Shown here piece by piece: positions 17,189 through 27,730 of a DNA stretch of 64,000 bases; position 1 is the stretch's first letter; each line of letters begins with the position of its first letter. Under the pieces are notes generated by a model. The model saw nothing but the letters and a program-made list of their open reading frames with translations. It was not told the origin of the DNA and did not search any database. Source of the DNA: Paenibacillus sp. JCM 10914 (GTDB lineage Bacteria; Bacillota; Bacilli; Paenibacillales; Paenibacillaceae); contig NZ_BAZR01000011.1 in assembly GCF_001315105.1 (NCBI RefSeq), positions 88,080-152,079 of the forward strand, given 5' to 3'. The translations under genes and the position numbers were made by a program.

Positions 17189-20100
17189 TTGTTTAATCTG
17201 AGGTCATTGCCAAAAAAATTACTAGTAATTCTACTTATGATCACATTATTATGCGAGACATTCATTTTCTACCCAGTTGCGATAGCATCTGAGGTCCACC
17301 CTATAGACAATGAACGTGTTCAAATAATCGCTGACCAATTCTCCGTATCAACCGATTGGATCCAGGAGCATCTGGATGAAGGTTACAATCTTAATCACAT
17401 CCATGCTGCCTTATACAAAACACAATTAAAAAATATTAGTTTTGAAGAGGCAATTAACAGTTTGTTTCCTGCTGAAGTGAATATGTCTGCTAATCCAATG
17501 ATGACTTCCTCGGTTCACGAGCTGCCGGAGACGGTTACCTCAGATGTATACGGGGAGCCTGATCAAGATATTTTACGCGATATTACATTTGTGGAATATG
17601 GCGAATCTAGTATTGTAAAACGATTTGATCATTTTACTGTTACAGAGGAAGTCTATGGCCCTGAACATAATCTTGACAATGAGGCACAAGAAGATACGGA
17701 GAACGAAGCAATCACAGATCCCGACATAGTCACAGAGCAAGACCCCGACTCAGACACTGAACAACAAGAACAACAAGAACAACAAGAACAACAAGAACAA
17801 CAAGGAGAAGAGAAGACATCCCCTATAAATAGTGACCTTTCAGATGATCAGAAAAAAAATAATGAAGAATTAAATTCTGCACTTAACAAGGTGTTGTCGA
17901 CAGGTGAACAGAATCCCATTTTAGAAAAGGCTCCTGTCTATAATGCCTCATCTTTTAATAACGCCCCTTATTCAGTTGGCTCGACTGGAGAATCTATCTC
18001 TAATGCAACTGGAGGGCTCTTTCTAGAACAGACAGACGCTACACTGCCTGGGAGAAACGGTCAATCCTTTTCTCTTACTCGACAGTACAGCTCCAGCGAT
18101 TCGCAATTTCATGAAATGGAATATGGCTCCAATACTTACGAGTATAACTTATATTTATATTTTGTAAGGTTCAATGCAATACGTAAGCAATTAATACCGA
18201 AATACCATGTTAATTATCGTGAAAACATGTGGGTTCAACACGACAATAATGGGGACGGTATCGTCGATTATGAGACAGCAATAATAGATACATACGTGGT
18301 GAAGAAAGGTGAATACAACACGGAGAGCGAAGCGAGGCAGGTTGCCAGTCAACGTATTAGTTATACCATTCCTGAAGAACGAAAGACTGTGTCTGAAAAT
18401 CGTAGCAGTGGAACTAACAGTTTTCCTAACGTAGTCCACTATATACAAGGCGGATTCAGAGGGGAGCTATACAAGGACGGAAGCTCTTACGTTACCTCAG
18501 GTACATACGTTCCTGAACAATCGCGAACTGAAACTTCGACGTGCATCAATGAGATTCCTGGTAAATATAATGCTTCTGGACAATGGGTAGCAACTGGTAC
18601 TGGTAGTGATTGTCCGACTTCTAAAGCCTACAATAGTGGGGGGTTCAGTGGTACGTTAAACCGAACGAGTACTGATACTTTAAAGGCTTGTCCTTCACCA
18701 GGTACCCCGAATTACGTATGTACCAAGAGATTTCAAGCAAACTACTCAGGTACTGTAAGAAAACCTGGCTCAGATACAAGGGTATGGGGGCAAAGATATT
18801 CAGGCACTGTGATAAAACCGGCTGAAACATCTGACCGCCGATATGGTGGTTGGCTTGGAAGTAACCCACGTTATCGGTATGCTTATAACATAGCTGAGCA
18901 ACCCTGGGTAGAAACCTTTATAACCGAAGGGCAGAGCAGTCCAGTAGTACTAACGAGTGATAATTTTGGGAATTGGTCACAGGCCGAAGAGTATAGGAGG
19001 ATCGTTAATGCTTCCCCAACTGCATTTCTAGGATTCGATAATCAGTATAGTTACTATCTAGCTCCCAACCCAAATGCAACTGTAGAAGCTTTTGTGGCTG
19101 GCGTAGGCACAGGAGCTACTTATTATAATAAGACATCACCGAAATACAATGAACAATTGAATCCACTAGGGAAAGGTTGGTCATGGAAACTACCTTCAAT
19201 TCAAACGAAAGAAGGTAAACAATACGTGCATCTTGGGGATGGCTCATCCTATGAAGTTGCTGGAAACAAGCTTAAAGGATATGACTGGGAAGGAATTAGT
19301 TTAACAACGGATAACACCGTAATGGTGGGCAGCGAGTTATCCAAATATAAACTAGCCACAGCAGATGGTAAAATGCGTCAATATTTTTCTGCGGATGGAC
19401 GTATCTTACAGATTACCGATGCTTATAACAACTCAACCCAATTTTTGTATACCCACCAGGCTGGGTATGGACGGAAGTTGCTTTCTCAGGTCCGAGATGC
19501 CATAGGAAATACACTCGAAATTGAGTATAGCAACTCTCATGTAGCGATTAGACAAGGTGCTAAAACAATCACATATGAGAAACAAACACGAAATGGAGCC
19601 GAATTGTTAAGTGGAATCGTGGATGAACTAGGAAGAAGGACTACTTTTTCTTATAATATCGCACAAGCACGTTTTAATCTGTTCACAGCAAGTCCAGAAC
19701 GAGCGGTTTCAAATCCGTATGCGCTTCTAACTTCTGTGCTTCATCCGACGGGAGCCATTACGGAATACAGCTATGACGAACAGCCAATCAAGCGATATAT
19801 TGGGGAAAGTTCGCAGAATGAGAGTTATCGGATTAAATCACGAAAAGACAAAATTCTCTACGAGAATGGGACTAGTGAGGATTACAATCGTAAAAGTTAT
19901 TTCTACTCTGGTGATATTGGTAGTTCTTATGGGCAAACTCAGACATTCTCATCTAGCCTGGACGACGGGTTAACCACATCCAACTATCAATACACAAAGA
20001 GACATATCGATAACGATACAAGCCCTCAGATCTATCTGGATCAAATCAAGATGAGTGCAGAAGGTACTGAAAGAACGACCCGTTATACCTATGATAAAAA

Positions 20101-23100
20101 AGTAGGCGGCCGTAACTATCCCGTTTCTGTACCGACGTCTGAGGTAATTACTAATAACCGTAATAGCGATAGACTATTAATTTCGAGGCAATACGATGAT
20201 TATGCTAGCATCATACAAGGCACTAACGAACGTGGCGCCACCGTAAACAATACTTACGATGTCTCTCGTCATTGGTTATTACAGTCGGTGGAACGTGTGG
20301 CAACAGGTGTGAGCCTTTATACCAACTATACTCGAAACACACAGGGAGATATTACTGAACTTACGGTACGGCAAGACAATGCAAATGGACCGATCTTGAC
20401 ACACTTGCAATATGGATATGATACGTACGGTAATGTGGTAAGTGAAACGACGATACAGGGTGAGAAGAGAAGTACCATCACGACCAGTTACACGGCTGAT
20501 CATGATTTTGCATATCCAACAAGACAAAGCGTGAACGTGAAGGATGCAGATGGAAATGTATCGGAAGTTGCAGTGACATCTACTTATGACAGAACATCGG
20601 GCCTTGTGACCTCGTTTACAGATTCTCGGCAACAGACGACCTCTTATCGTTATGATGCTCTGGGACGCGTGGTAGGCATAACCTATCCTGACTCGCACAC
20701 AATTGCAGCGGAATATAATGATATTGATAATACGTTGACGGTGACTAATGAACTCGGGCAAAGAACGAAAACACGTTGGAATGCGCTTGGTTGGAATGTA
20801 GAACAGGGAACTTTCACTGACCAGGGGTATTTGACTAAGTCCAGAGCTGGCTTTGATCCTTACGGCCGAAATGTCTGGACAGAAGACGCGCTAGGACAGC
20901 GCACTCAAACCAGTTATGATCGTTGGAGTCGCCAGACGACGACTGTTTTTGCGGATGCTACCCAATCCAGGACAGAGTATGATGATGTTAATCGCACGAT
21001 CACCAGCCGGGATGCTGAAGGAAATATCCAGCGCGAATTCTATGATATGTTTGGCCAGAAAACGAAGTCTGAAGAGCAAACGGTGCTGGATGCGGCAAGT
21101 CGTTTGATTGCAGAGCAGAGTTTCGATTCCGTCAGCGGTAATCTTAAAACGCAAACAGATGGCAAGGGGAACGTAACGCAGTATGGCTACACGGCGTTAG
21201 GACAATTAAATGATGTAAAGGATGCATTGTCTCAGATCACGCAATACAAATACGATTTACGCGGGAATTTAATTACGGTTACGGATCCAGATGGCCGTGA
21301 AACGCATAAAAGCTATGATGAATTGGATCGAGTGATCCTCACTCGAGATAAGTCGGGTCAACAAACCAAACTTTTTTATGATGGAAACAGTAATCTGGTT
21401 AGGAAAGTTGATCGTAATGGAGGTACCACAAACAGCGTATATGATTCGCGTGACCGTCTGGTGCAACAAACTAGTACGGATGAGACGATTGCCTTTACCT
21501 ATGATGCGGCTGGCAAAAGGCTGACTATGTCGGATCGGACTGGTGTAACGAGCTATGAATATTCCGCACAGGGATATTTAACTCGTCTTCAGTACTCAGA
21601 TGGCCAGGAACTGCATATGAAATATGATGATAATGGCAACCGAACAGAAGCAACTGGGCCTTTTGGTGGCAAGAGATATTTTAGTTATGATGCAATGAAT
21701 CGACTGGACGCGATGGGGACGTCAATTGGAGCTGATGAATTCAGGTACAGCTATTACGCGAATGGCTTACCTAATCAATTTATCGCCAATGATCATCTGA
21801 CAACCAAACATCGGTTTAATGGCACTAGGCTGTTGGAGAAAGAGCAAACGATGGGGCAATTGCCGATCAATCTTTATCAATACGAGTACGACGCCAATCA
21901 TAATATCCAGAAACGCATTCAAAACCATGTAACGGATACGTTCAGCTACGATGTTCTAAATCGGATCGCAACGTCAAGTGTGTTTAATGAAGCGTATACC
22001 TATGATAAGTTAGGGAATCGTTTAACAATGCAGTCAGAACAGTGGCTAGCAACTCCGTCTATGACAAATACCTACGACGCACAGAACCGACTGACACAAG
22101 TAACGATCGAGGGTAAGACAGTCCAGTATGTATACAATGGGGACGGTCTATTAGTCGAACGGGTGGAGGACGGCGTGAAACGTCGTTATTACTATGATGG
22201 TAGCCAGATCATAGCTGAGGCCGAGGTGGTTAACGGTCAGCCTGTGCATAAGGCAACGTATATTCGAGGTAACGCATTAGAAGCCATTGAATATGCGGAT
22301 GGTACCAGAGCGTATGTGTTAACGAACGGGCATGGGGACATTACAGAGCTTAAGGACGCGTCAGGTCAGACGTTGAACCAGTATGCCTATGATCTTTGGG
22401 GCAATATTCTTTCACAAACAGAACAAGTGCATAATCCATTCCGTTATGCTGGGGAGTACTGGGACGATACGACACAGCTGCAATATTTACGAGCAAGATG
22501 GTATGATCCAAGTATTGGACGCTTTTTGAATGAGGATACGTATGAAGGGGAGCTGGCGAATCCGCTGAGTCAGAACCTGTATACGTATGTGGAGAATAAT
22601 CCGTTAATTTATGTTGATCCGACGGGGAATAAGGCATGGGTCATCCATGGAACATTTTCAAATCCAGAGGTTACAGGAAGAAATTCGTTTACTGATGATT
22701 TTATGAACTATTTGAGAAAACTGATTAACGAACCAGTTGAACGTGCAGATTGGTCCGGTGGTAATTCAAATGGTGCTCGTGCAGAAGCAGCTAAACTAAC
22801 TGCTAATATAATTTATCAATATTCTTTAAATCATCCTAACGAACCCATAAGGTTGGTTGGGCATAGTCATGGTGGAAATGTCGCTATTATGACTGCTAAT
22901 ATTTTGGCAGAGAAAGGAGTAGCTGTAGAAAGTCTAATTACTATTGCCACTCCAGTTAGGGGATATCGTCTAAAGGGCGATGTAGGACAACATATCCATG
23001 TTTATACAGTTGTAGATGCAGTCCAAGAGAATGGTGGTAGTATGTGGATGCTAGGCCACACATTTAAGCGTACATTTACAGGAGCCAAGAATGTTGAAGT

Positions 23101-23224
23101 TGGCAAAAAAGATGTTGGAGCCATTGGTTCAAAATCAATTGGAGCTCATTCAAGAATGCATAGTAATCTCGAAATTTGGAAGAAATATATCGCACCAATC
23201 ATAAAGATAAATAACAATGACTAG
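17189..23224 (+). CDS. Rhs/YD-repeat polymorphic toxin-like protein with C-terminal lipase-like domain
   Basis: 2011 residues from a TTG start preceded by GGGAAGGG. Parts in order: signal peptide (LVILLMITLLCETFIFYP, then IASE); a region with LDEGYNLNHIHAAL; an acidic linker with Q-Q-E repeats (about 191-206); a long array of YD repeats (G-N-x-x-x-x-x-Y-D type, about 800-1750) that in relatives forms a beta-cage; the Rhs core (PFRYAGEYWDD, LRARWYDPSIGRFLNEDTY, YVENNPLIYVDPTGNK) ending near residue 1813. The final 198 residues are a different domain: VIHGTF, GHSHGG nucleophile elbow, a TVVDAVQ acid loop and HSRMH late histidine, the layout of an alpha/beta-hydrolase lipase or esterase. This fits an exported toxin whose target is lipid or ester. 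The next gene is a good immunity candidate. Confidence 0.88.
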   Translation: MFNLRSLPKKLLVILLMITLLCETFIFYPVAIASEVHPIDNERVQIIADQFSVSTDWIQEHLDEGYNLNHIHAALYKTQLKNISFEEAINSLFPAEVNMSANPMMTSSVHELPETVTSDVYGEPDQDILRDITFVEYGESSIVKRFDHFTVTEEVYGPEHNLDNEAQEDTENEAITDPDIVTEQDPDSDTEQQEQQEQQEQQEQQGEEKTSPINSDLSDDQKKNNEELNSALNKVLSTGEQNPILEKAPVYNASSFNNAPYSVGSTGESISNATGGLFLEQTDATLPGRNGQSFSLTRQYSSSDSQFHEMEYGSNTYEYNLYLYFVRFNAIRKQLIPKYHVNYRENMWVQHDNNGDGIVDYETAIIDTYVVKKGEYNTESEARQVASQRISYTIPEERKTVSENRSSGTNSFPNVVHYIQGGFRGELYKDGSSYVTSGTYVPEQSRTETSTCINEIPGKYNASGQWVATGTGSDCPTSKAYNSGGFSGTLNRTSTDTLKACPSPGTPNYVCTKRFQANYSGTVRKPGSDTRVWGQRYSGTVIKPAETSDRRYGGWLGSNPRYRYAYNIAEQPWVETFITEGQSSPVVLTSDNFGNWSQAEEYRRIVNASPTAFLGFDNQYSYYLAPNPNATVEAFVAGVGTGATYYNKTSPKYNEQLNPLGKGWSWKLPSIQTKEGKQYVHLGDGSSYEVAGNKLKGYDWEGISLTTDNTVMVGSELSKYKLATADGKMRQYFSADGRILQITDAYNNSTQFLYTHQAGYGRKLLSQVRDAIGNTLEIEYSNSHVAIRQGAKTITYEKQTRNGAELLSGIVDELGRRTTFSYNIAQARFNLFTASPERAVSNPYALLTSVLHPTGAITEYSYDEQPIKRYIGESSQNESYRIKSRKDKILYENGTSEDYNRKSYFYSGDIGSSYGQTQTFSSSLDDGLTTSNYQYTKRHIDNDTSPQIYLDQIKMSAEGTERTTRYTYDKKVGGRNYPVSVPTSEVITNNRNSDRLLISRQYDDYASIIQGTNERGATVNNTYDVSRHWLLQSVERVATGVSLYTNYTRNTQGDITELTVRQDNANGPILTHLQYGYDTYGNVVSETTIQGEKRSTITTSYTADHDFAYPTRQSVNVKDADGNVSEVAVTSTYDRTSGLVTSFTDSRQQTTSYRYDALGRVVGITYPDSHTIAAEYNDIDNTLTVTNELGQRTKTRWNALGWNVEQGTFTDQGYLTKSRAGFDPYGRNVWTEDALGQRTQTSYDRWSRQTTTVFADATQSRTEYDDVNRTITSRDAEGNIQREFYDMFGQKTKSEEQTVLDAASRLIAEQSFDSVSGNLKTQTDGKGNVTQYGYTALGQLNDVKDALSQITQYKYDLRGNLITVTDPDGRETHKSYDELDRVILTRDKSGQQTKLFYDGNSNLVRKVDRNGGTTNSVYDSRDRLVQQTSTDETIAFTYDAAGKRLTMSDRTGVTSYEYSAQGYLTRLQYSDGQELHMKYDDNGNRTEATGPFGGKRYFSYDAMNRLDAMGTSIGADEFRYSYYANGLPNQFIANDHLTTKHRFNGTRLLEKEQTMGQLPINLYQYEYDANHNIQKRIQNHVTDTFSYDVLNRIATSSVFNEAYTYDKLGNRLTMQSEQWLATPSMTNTYDAQNRLTQVTIEGKTVQYVYNGDGLLVERVEDGVKRRYYYDGSQIIAEAEVVNGQPVHKATYIRGNALEAIEYADGTRAYVLTNGHGDITELKDASGQTLNQYAYDLWGNILSQTEQVHNPFRYAGEYWDDTTQLQYLRARWYDPSIGRFLNEDTYEGELANPLSQNLYTYVENNPLIYVDPTGNKAWVIHGTFSNPEVTGRNSFTDDFMNYLRKLINEPVERADWSGGNSNGARAEAAKLTANIIYQYSLNHPNEPIRLVGHSHGGNVAIMTANILAEKGVAVESLITIATPVRGYRLKGDVGQHIHVYTVVDAVQENGGSMWMLGHTFKRTFTGAKNVEVGKKDVGAIGSKSIGAHSRMHSNLEIWKKYIAPIIKINNND
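17762..17805 (+). repeat. 9-bp tandem repeat encoding Gln-Gln-Glu
   Basis: CAACAAGAA is repeated four times with a partial fifth copy inside the Rhs gene. The unit is three codons, so copy-number change would alter linker length without breaking the frame. Confidence 0.9.
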
Positions 23225-23262
23225 TGGGATTTTGAATATTTTTAGGGAGGTGGTGTGTAAGA

Positions 23263-23892
23263 ATGCCGTTTTGGTGCAAATTACTTTGGATAGGTGCAGC
23301 TATTTTTGGTGTTTATTCATTAATATGGTTTGTAATGGGAGCAACTTCGAACTTTCAAAGGCAAATGGATTTACCGGAGACTGTAAAATTGATGTTTTTA
23401 GGAGGTCCAACTCTTTTCTTGTTAGTATTATCTTTCTGGCTATTCATTGTAAAGTGGAATATATCTAGTAAGGTATCTCACTTTTTCTTTATTGTTGGGT
23501 TATTAGTGCTTATAACATTTTCGATAATCTTAATTAAAAACACAACCACTGAGGGATGGTTGGAGGAAAGAGTAAAAAGCGATTCAATTAAGATAACTTC
23601 AGATCAATTGTATGAATACAGAATTGATTTGGTGAATGCTTTCCAGAAAAACAGTTATGCGAGGTTGTATGTAAGAGATGTTAGTACGAACGAAGAAAAG
23701 AACATCGCTCTTGATATTGAGACAAGAAATATAGTGGTATTATTCAGTGGTGTAGATAAAACAGATTGGGTTTATATGGAACCTACAGATATATCAGGTA
23801 ATTACATTCTAAACACAACGGAAGAACTGGGGATACCGGAAGAAAGATTTAAAATAGATATGGAATTAGCGATTTCAAAAAAGTTAAATTGA
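23263..23892 (+). CDS. Three-helix membrane protein, candidate immunity to the Rhs lipase
   Basis: 209 residues, AT-rich, no family recognised. Three hydrophobic helices lie near residues 5-25, 44-63 and 71-91, followed by a soluble domain of about 115 residues. The loop between helices 2 and 3 (KWNISSK) and the N-terminus are basic, so by the positive-inside rule the C-terminal domain faces outward. It starts 38 bases after the toxin stop with an AGGGAGG ribosome site, the standard position for an immunity gene. An extracytoplasmic domain would be well placed to neutralise a lipase arriving from outside. This role is inference from position and topology; the alternative is an unrelated orphan membrane protein. 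Confidence 0.65.
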   Translation: MPFWCKLLWIGAAIFGVYSLIWFVMGATSNFQRQMDLPETVKLMFLGGPTLFLLVLSFWLFIVKWNISSKVSHFFFIVGLLVLITFSIILIKNTTTEGWLEERVKSDSIKITSDQLYEYRIDLVNAFQKNSYARLYVRDVSTNEEKNIALDIETRNIVVLFSGVDKTDWVYMEPTDISGNYILNTTEELGIPEERFKIDMELAISKKLN

Positions 23893-23913
23893 ATTATATT
23901 AAAATTGATAACC

Positions 23914-25034
23914 TAATAACTCAACTTTCGCAGCTGATATTGGCAAATAAGCCCCGATAGGCAGACCGGGCCAGGCCACTGCTTCAGTTGAAGTAGAATC
24001 ATAGCGGAGATTTTCTCTCCTGTCTTTGTGGAAATTATGTGAATCCATATCCACCAATTGCTTGAGCACCATCACCCAGTTGATGGTGCTCATTTCCTCG
24101 CAGAGTAAATATATTAGTTCGCCGACTGACCGCGAGTCCTGCCAAGCGGGCAGGATGTAGCGTGAAAACACAATGGTGGTATGGCTAACGAACAGATCAT
24201 AGGAACCGCCTTGGAGCTCCTTCTGTAAGCGCAAATGCGATTTGGTGTACTTGAAGGAGACCTTAATATCCCACCGGGAAGATATCGAAGCAGAGAGGGG
24301 CAGATCGGTTGAGAGGAGGGAATGCCTTTCGTTTATTTTGGAACGATGGCGGACAAAGAGGACATGAACCAGGATACTGGGAACAAGCTCAGCTTGGATC
24401 TGGCCAAAGACCGGCACGGCTCAACAAAATATACGGAGACACCAGCTTGTATGGCACGGTCAAGATACCGGCGATGACGTGTAGTGCGCTGCAATTCGTT
24501 TTTTACCGAAGTTTGTTTATTGCTGTGTATTCTCACTTGTCCAGCCCCTCTGACGTGCCGGTAATGTCTGACTTCACAGAACTCAGCAGCGCAAAGTCCA
24601 TCGGGATAAACGAATGGCTATCCAATCAGCCCTTCGTCAGCATGCGGTATCTTTTGTAGAACGTACCGGTTGCATGATCGTTGAACCGTGCCAGCAGTTC
24701 TACTGCTTTGCTGCGGTTGCGCTCAAACATGGAATCATCGAAAATGAAGACCGTTTTCTGTTTGCCGACGTGAGTAACTAAGCCTGACCAATCGTCTCCG
24801 CGCTTAGCGACAACTGAAACCGCCTTCAAGCTGCCAAGATTAATAAATCGGCAGACGGCATCCTTTTCGGAACACGGTGAGCCATTTAAACCGATTCTTT
24901 TGGTAAAGTAGGATGAACACGATCCGGAAAAGATGGATACAGGTGAATACGAATGTATTCCTGAAACCCGCTTGTTCAAAGGTAGGTTTAATTTCGTGTG
25001 GAAGCTGATCGCTGGTGCCGTTTGCTCCTATCAT
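23914..25034 (-). pseudogene. IS4-family DDE transposase, degenerate
   Basis: Pieces of one transposase are spread over several minus-strand frames. The upstream part keeps FEQAGFRNTFVFTCIHLFRI and FDDSMFERNRSKAVELLARF; a TGA replaces the Trp after RMLTKG; a middle piece keeps YLDRAIQAGVSVYFVEP; the C-terminal part keeps STDLPLSASISSRWDIKVSF, KSHLRLQKELQGGSYDLFVS and LIYLLCEEMSTINWV, typical of the second half of IS4 transposases. Substitution stops as well as frame changes are present, unlike the clean one-base losses elsewhere in the window, so this is true decay. It is not expected to make an active enzyme. Confidence 0.78.
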
Positions 25035-25189
25035 AGAGAAGACACCTCTTCTGTTTGGTAGTGATTGTTGATACTCTCACTTTTCCAAGGGGTGTTTTTT
25101 ATTTCGTCAAGCTGATAATTTGGGAACTTTCAAACTGAAGTATTGCAAGCTTTCGTCACGATTTTGTCTCTACGAAAGTTGAGTTAATA
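23914..25189. mobile_element. Decayed IS4-type insertion sequence with matching terminal inverted repeats
   Basis: About 1.28 kb. The 14-bp TAACTCAACTTTCG at 23917-23930 is repeated inverted and perfectly at 25173-25186, and flanking bases extend the match to about 18 positions. The interior is the remains of a transposase gene on the minus strand. No clear target duplication was seen. It sits between the candidate immunity gene and a second Rhs-like surface gene. Confidence 0.75.
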
Positions 25190-25206
25190 GTTATAGAGGA
25201 GAGATG

Positions 25207-27615
25207 ATGAAAATGTTGCGAAAGAACAAGTCGACGTTAAGTTTTATACTTATCGTAGGAATGTTATTCGGACAAAACAATTTTTCTGATATAAGTGTGG
25301 CTTCTGCACGGGAAATGGATCAGCAGATGATTAAAGAGGAAGAAATCCTGGAACTACGAACGGAGAATACAAAAACTTTCCGAACGAGTCAGTCAGGGGT
25401 TTATGTACAAAAAGTATTTAGTGATCAGGTACATTATCAAGGTGAAGGAGGTCAATTTATAATATTACAACCGAGTTAACAGATGAGAACTCACTTGATT
25501 CATTTAACGATAGGACGATTTCAAAAAATAGTTTGGAAAAAATTATAGAACTGAAAAAAAGTAAAGACTTAACAGGAAAGAAAGCTAAAAATAAAACTGA
25601 TATTCAAGGTACAGATGGTTCGTATTACGCGTTGCAAGTCCCTTACCATGCAGAATTGCCTAAGAATATTACCTCAGGCTACTCAATCGGTGAAGGAGCG
25701 AATTTTCTTTCATTTATTCCACAGAACGCTAAATCATCAATAGGAAAAAAAGACCCGTATGCTCCAAGCACTTTGTTGTATGAAAATGTGTGGGAGTATA
25801 CCAATATTAAACTTTCCATAACTCCTACGGGCATAAAGGAAGACATTGTGTTATTGAGTACGAAGGCACCTAATTTGTTTACTTTTGAAGTTGTGGGCAA
25901 TCTGGACAAAGACATGAAGTCTGGTAATCTGACTCTGCTTCCAACTTGGCTTGAAGATAGTAGAGGGCAGCAACGAACTGTGAATATGACTAAGCGCATA
26001 TCGGGAGGTAAAACATTCTTAGATCTGACATGGGATGATAACGGCCTAGTTTATCCAGTTACGATAGATCCGAGCGTCAAGATTCAAAGAGCACGTGTTT
26101 ATCATACCTGTTCCAATAATCCTACTATGTTAAATGTTGGACTTGTTGTAGGATCGGATCAAAATACAAGAACTTGTATGTCGTTTATCCAATTCTCTGG
26201 TTTTCAGCTTCCTAAATCAGCTCATGTAACCAAGGTTGATTTAGTTGTTTACGGATACAACAACGGTGGTTCGTTTCCTGTCAGAGTTCGGCAAATTGCA
26301 TCACCTATAACGATGCAATTTAAATTATAATAACCCTCCAAATTTGCTCAATTCCAAATCTGTAACTACAAACGTTGCATACTCGCCTAAATATGAATAC
26401 TACAGATGGAACGATATTGAGGTTGATTCTGCATATTTTAGAACAGGGTTAGTTCAACTTGGAATGTACTATGGGGATAATTCTAGAGGTATGCTATATG
26501 AAGGCTCAAGCAACTATGGTGGAGAGACAGAACTTGAAATCACTTACAAAGACAATCGGAATATGTATCATTATGATTTGAGTGGAAAACTATCTTCTAT
26601 ACGTACGAAATCAGGCCATTTGGTGAATGGAACTGTCTATGACAAAAATGGAAATACCCTTAGAAAGCGGTCGCCCTATTATACGCTGCTAGAAAACCAT
26701 GATTTTCGTGAGGGAGGAGGGATGTGGCAACTTGGTTCGAATATGAGTATTGCAAGTGAAAACTCTGTTGATGGTAACGGTAGTCTGAAGTTTTCTTCTC
26801 AAACCGCCATCTCCAGCAATTCCATAGCACAAGCTTATTCCATATCCGCTGCTAATATGAGTGACTACGTGCTGACCGCAAATATATTAGATAATACCTC
26901 AAACGGAAGAGTATATGTTACTTGGAAAGAGTATAATTATTACTATGGAGAGGTGGGTTCGGGGATTCAGCTTTATTCGTCCGAGCCAGGACATTGGTCA
27001 AGAAGCTCGACTTCCTTTAGAACAAGTACTATGACGGAATGGATCACGGTACAAATCATAGCTGAGGCAGGAACGGTAGGTACTGCTTATGTTGATTTCG
27101 TAGATTTACATCCAGGGGTCGTTGTCGAAGGGTTTGAAGGCGATAATGAGAGGTGGGGAATACCTCGGGCTAACCTTACGACAGTTTCGACAAAAGCCAA
27201 GGAAGGTGCCAAAAGTCTTAGATTTAATAATAGTGGAAGTCCAATTACCACTTCGATTAGTTACAATAAAAAAATCCCTGTTAATCAAGGTATAGAGTAC
27301 AATCTAAGCGCTTGGTTTCTCAATGATCTTAGTTCCGATAATGCAAGATTATCTATTATTTTGTATGGACAATCAGAGGAAGGAAACACAACAGAATCTG
27401 TTCAGTTGAACATGTCTGAACTTAGAGGGTCAGGTTTATGGTTCAATAAAGATATTAGCTTTGTACCAAAGACTACGACCAGATACTATCACATTCAACT
27501 TCTCTATCAGAACGCAGCAGGAAGCTCCTATTTAGATCAGCTGAGGCTAATACCTAACCCACTTGCTGATAGAGACTGGACCCATGCCGGACTCAAAGCA
27601 TCGCCAGTTCAGTAG
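25207..27615 (+). CDS. Truncated Rhs-type secreted surface protein, DNRLRE-like (two single-base indels)
   Basis: Three consecutive frames form one protein of about 800 residues when one A is added near 25461 (giving GQFINITTELTDEN) and one A removed near 26323 (giving TMQFNYNNPP). Contents: signal peptide (TLSFILIVGMLFGQ); a region like the first part of the protein at 15212 (LYENVWEYTNIKLSITPTGI, VYPVTIDPSV); a beta-rich domain; one YD-like phrase (YHYDLSGKLSSI...GTVYDKNGN); and two carbohydrate-binding-like jelly-roll modules. It stops without reaching YD repeats or an Rhs core, next to a gene relic, so the 3' part was probably lost by recombination. GAGGAG at 25196-25201 allows ATG 25207 or 25213. 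It may be a relic of a second toxin locus. Confidence 0.68.
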
Positions 27616-27730
27616 AGGGAATACGAACTGCACTAGGCTTATCATCACCCAACAAATTGCTCGTGGATGGTGAATGGCTCCACCTGGTCACTCTCAAAAG
27701 TTCCCGCACCCAGCTCCAACCTACCTGCAA

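Noticed and set aside
17762..17805. Phase-variable switch from the 9-bp repeats in the Rhs gene
   Set aside because: The unit is a multiple of three, so slippage cannot turn the frame on or off; only linker length would vary.
23899..24417. Independent 172-residue minus-strand gene
   Set aside because: Its sequence is the C-terminal part of the decayed IS4 transposase and lies inside the terminal repeats.
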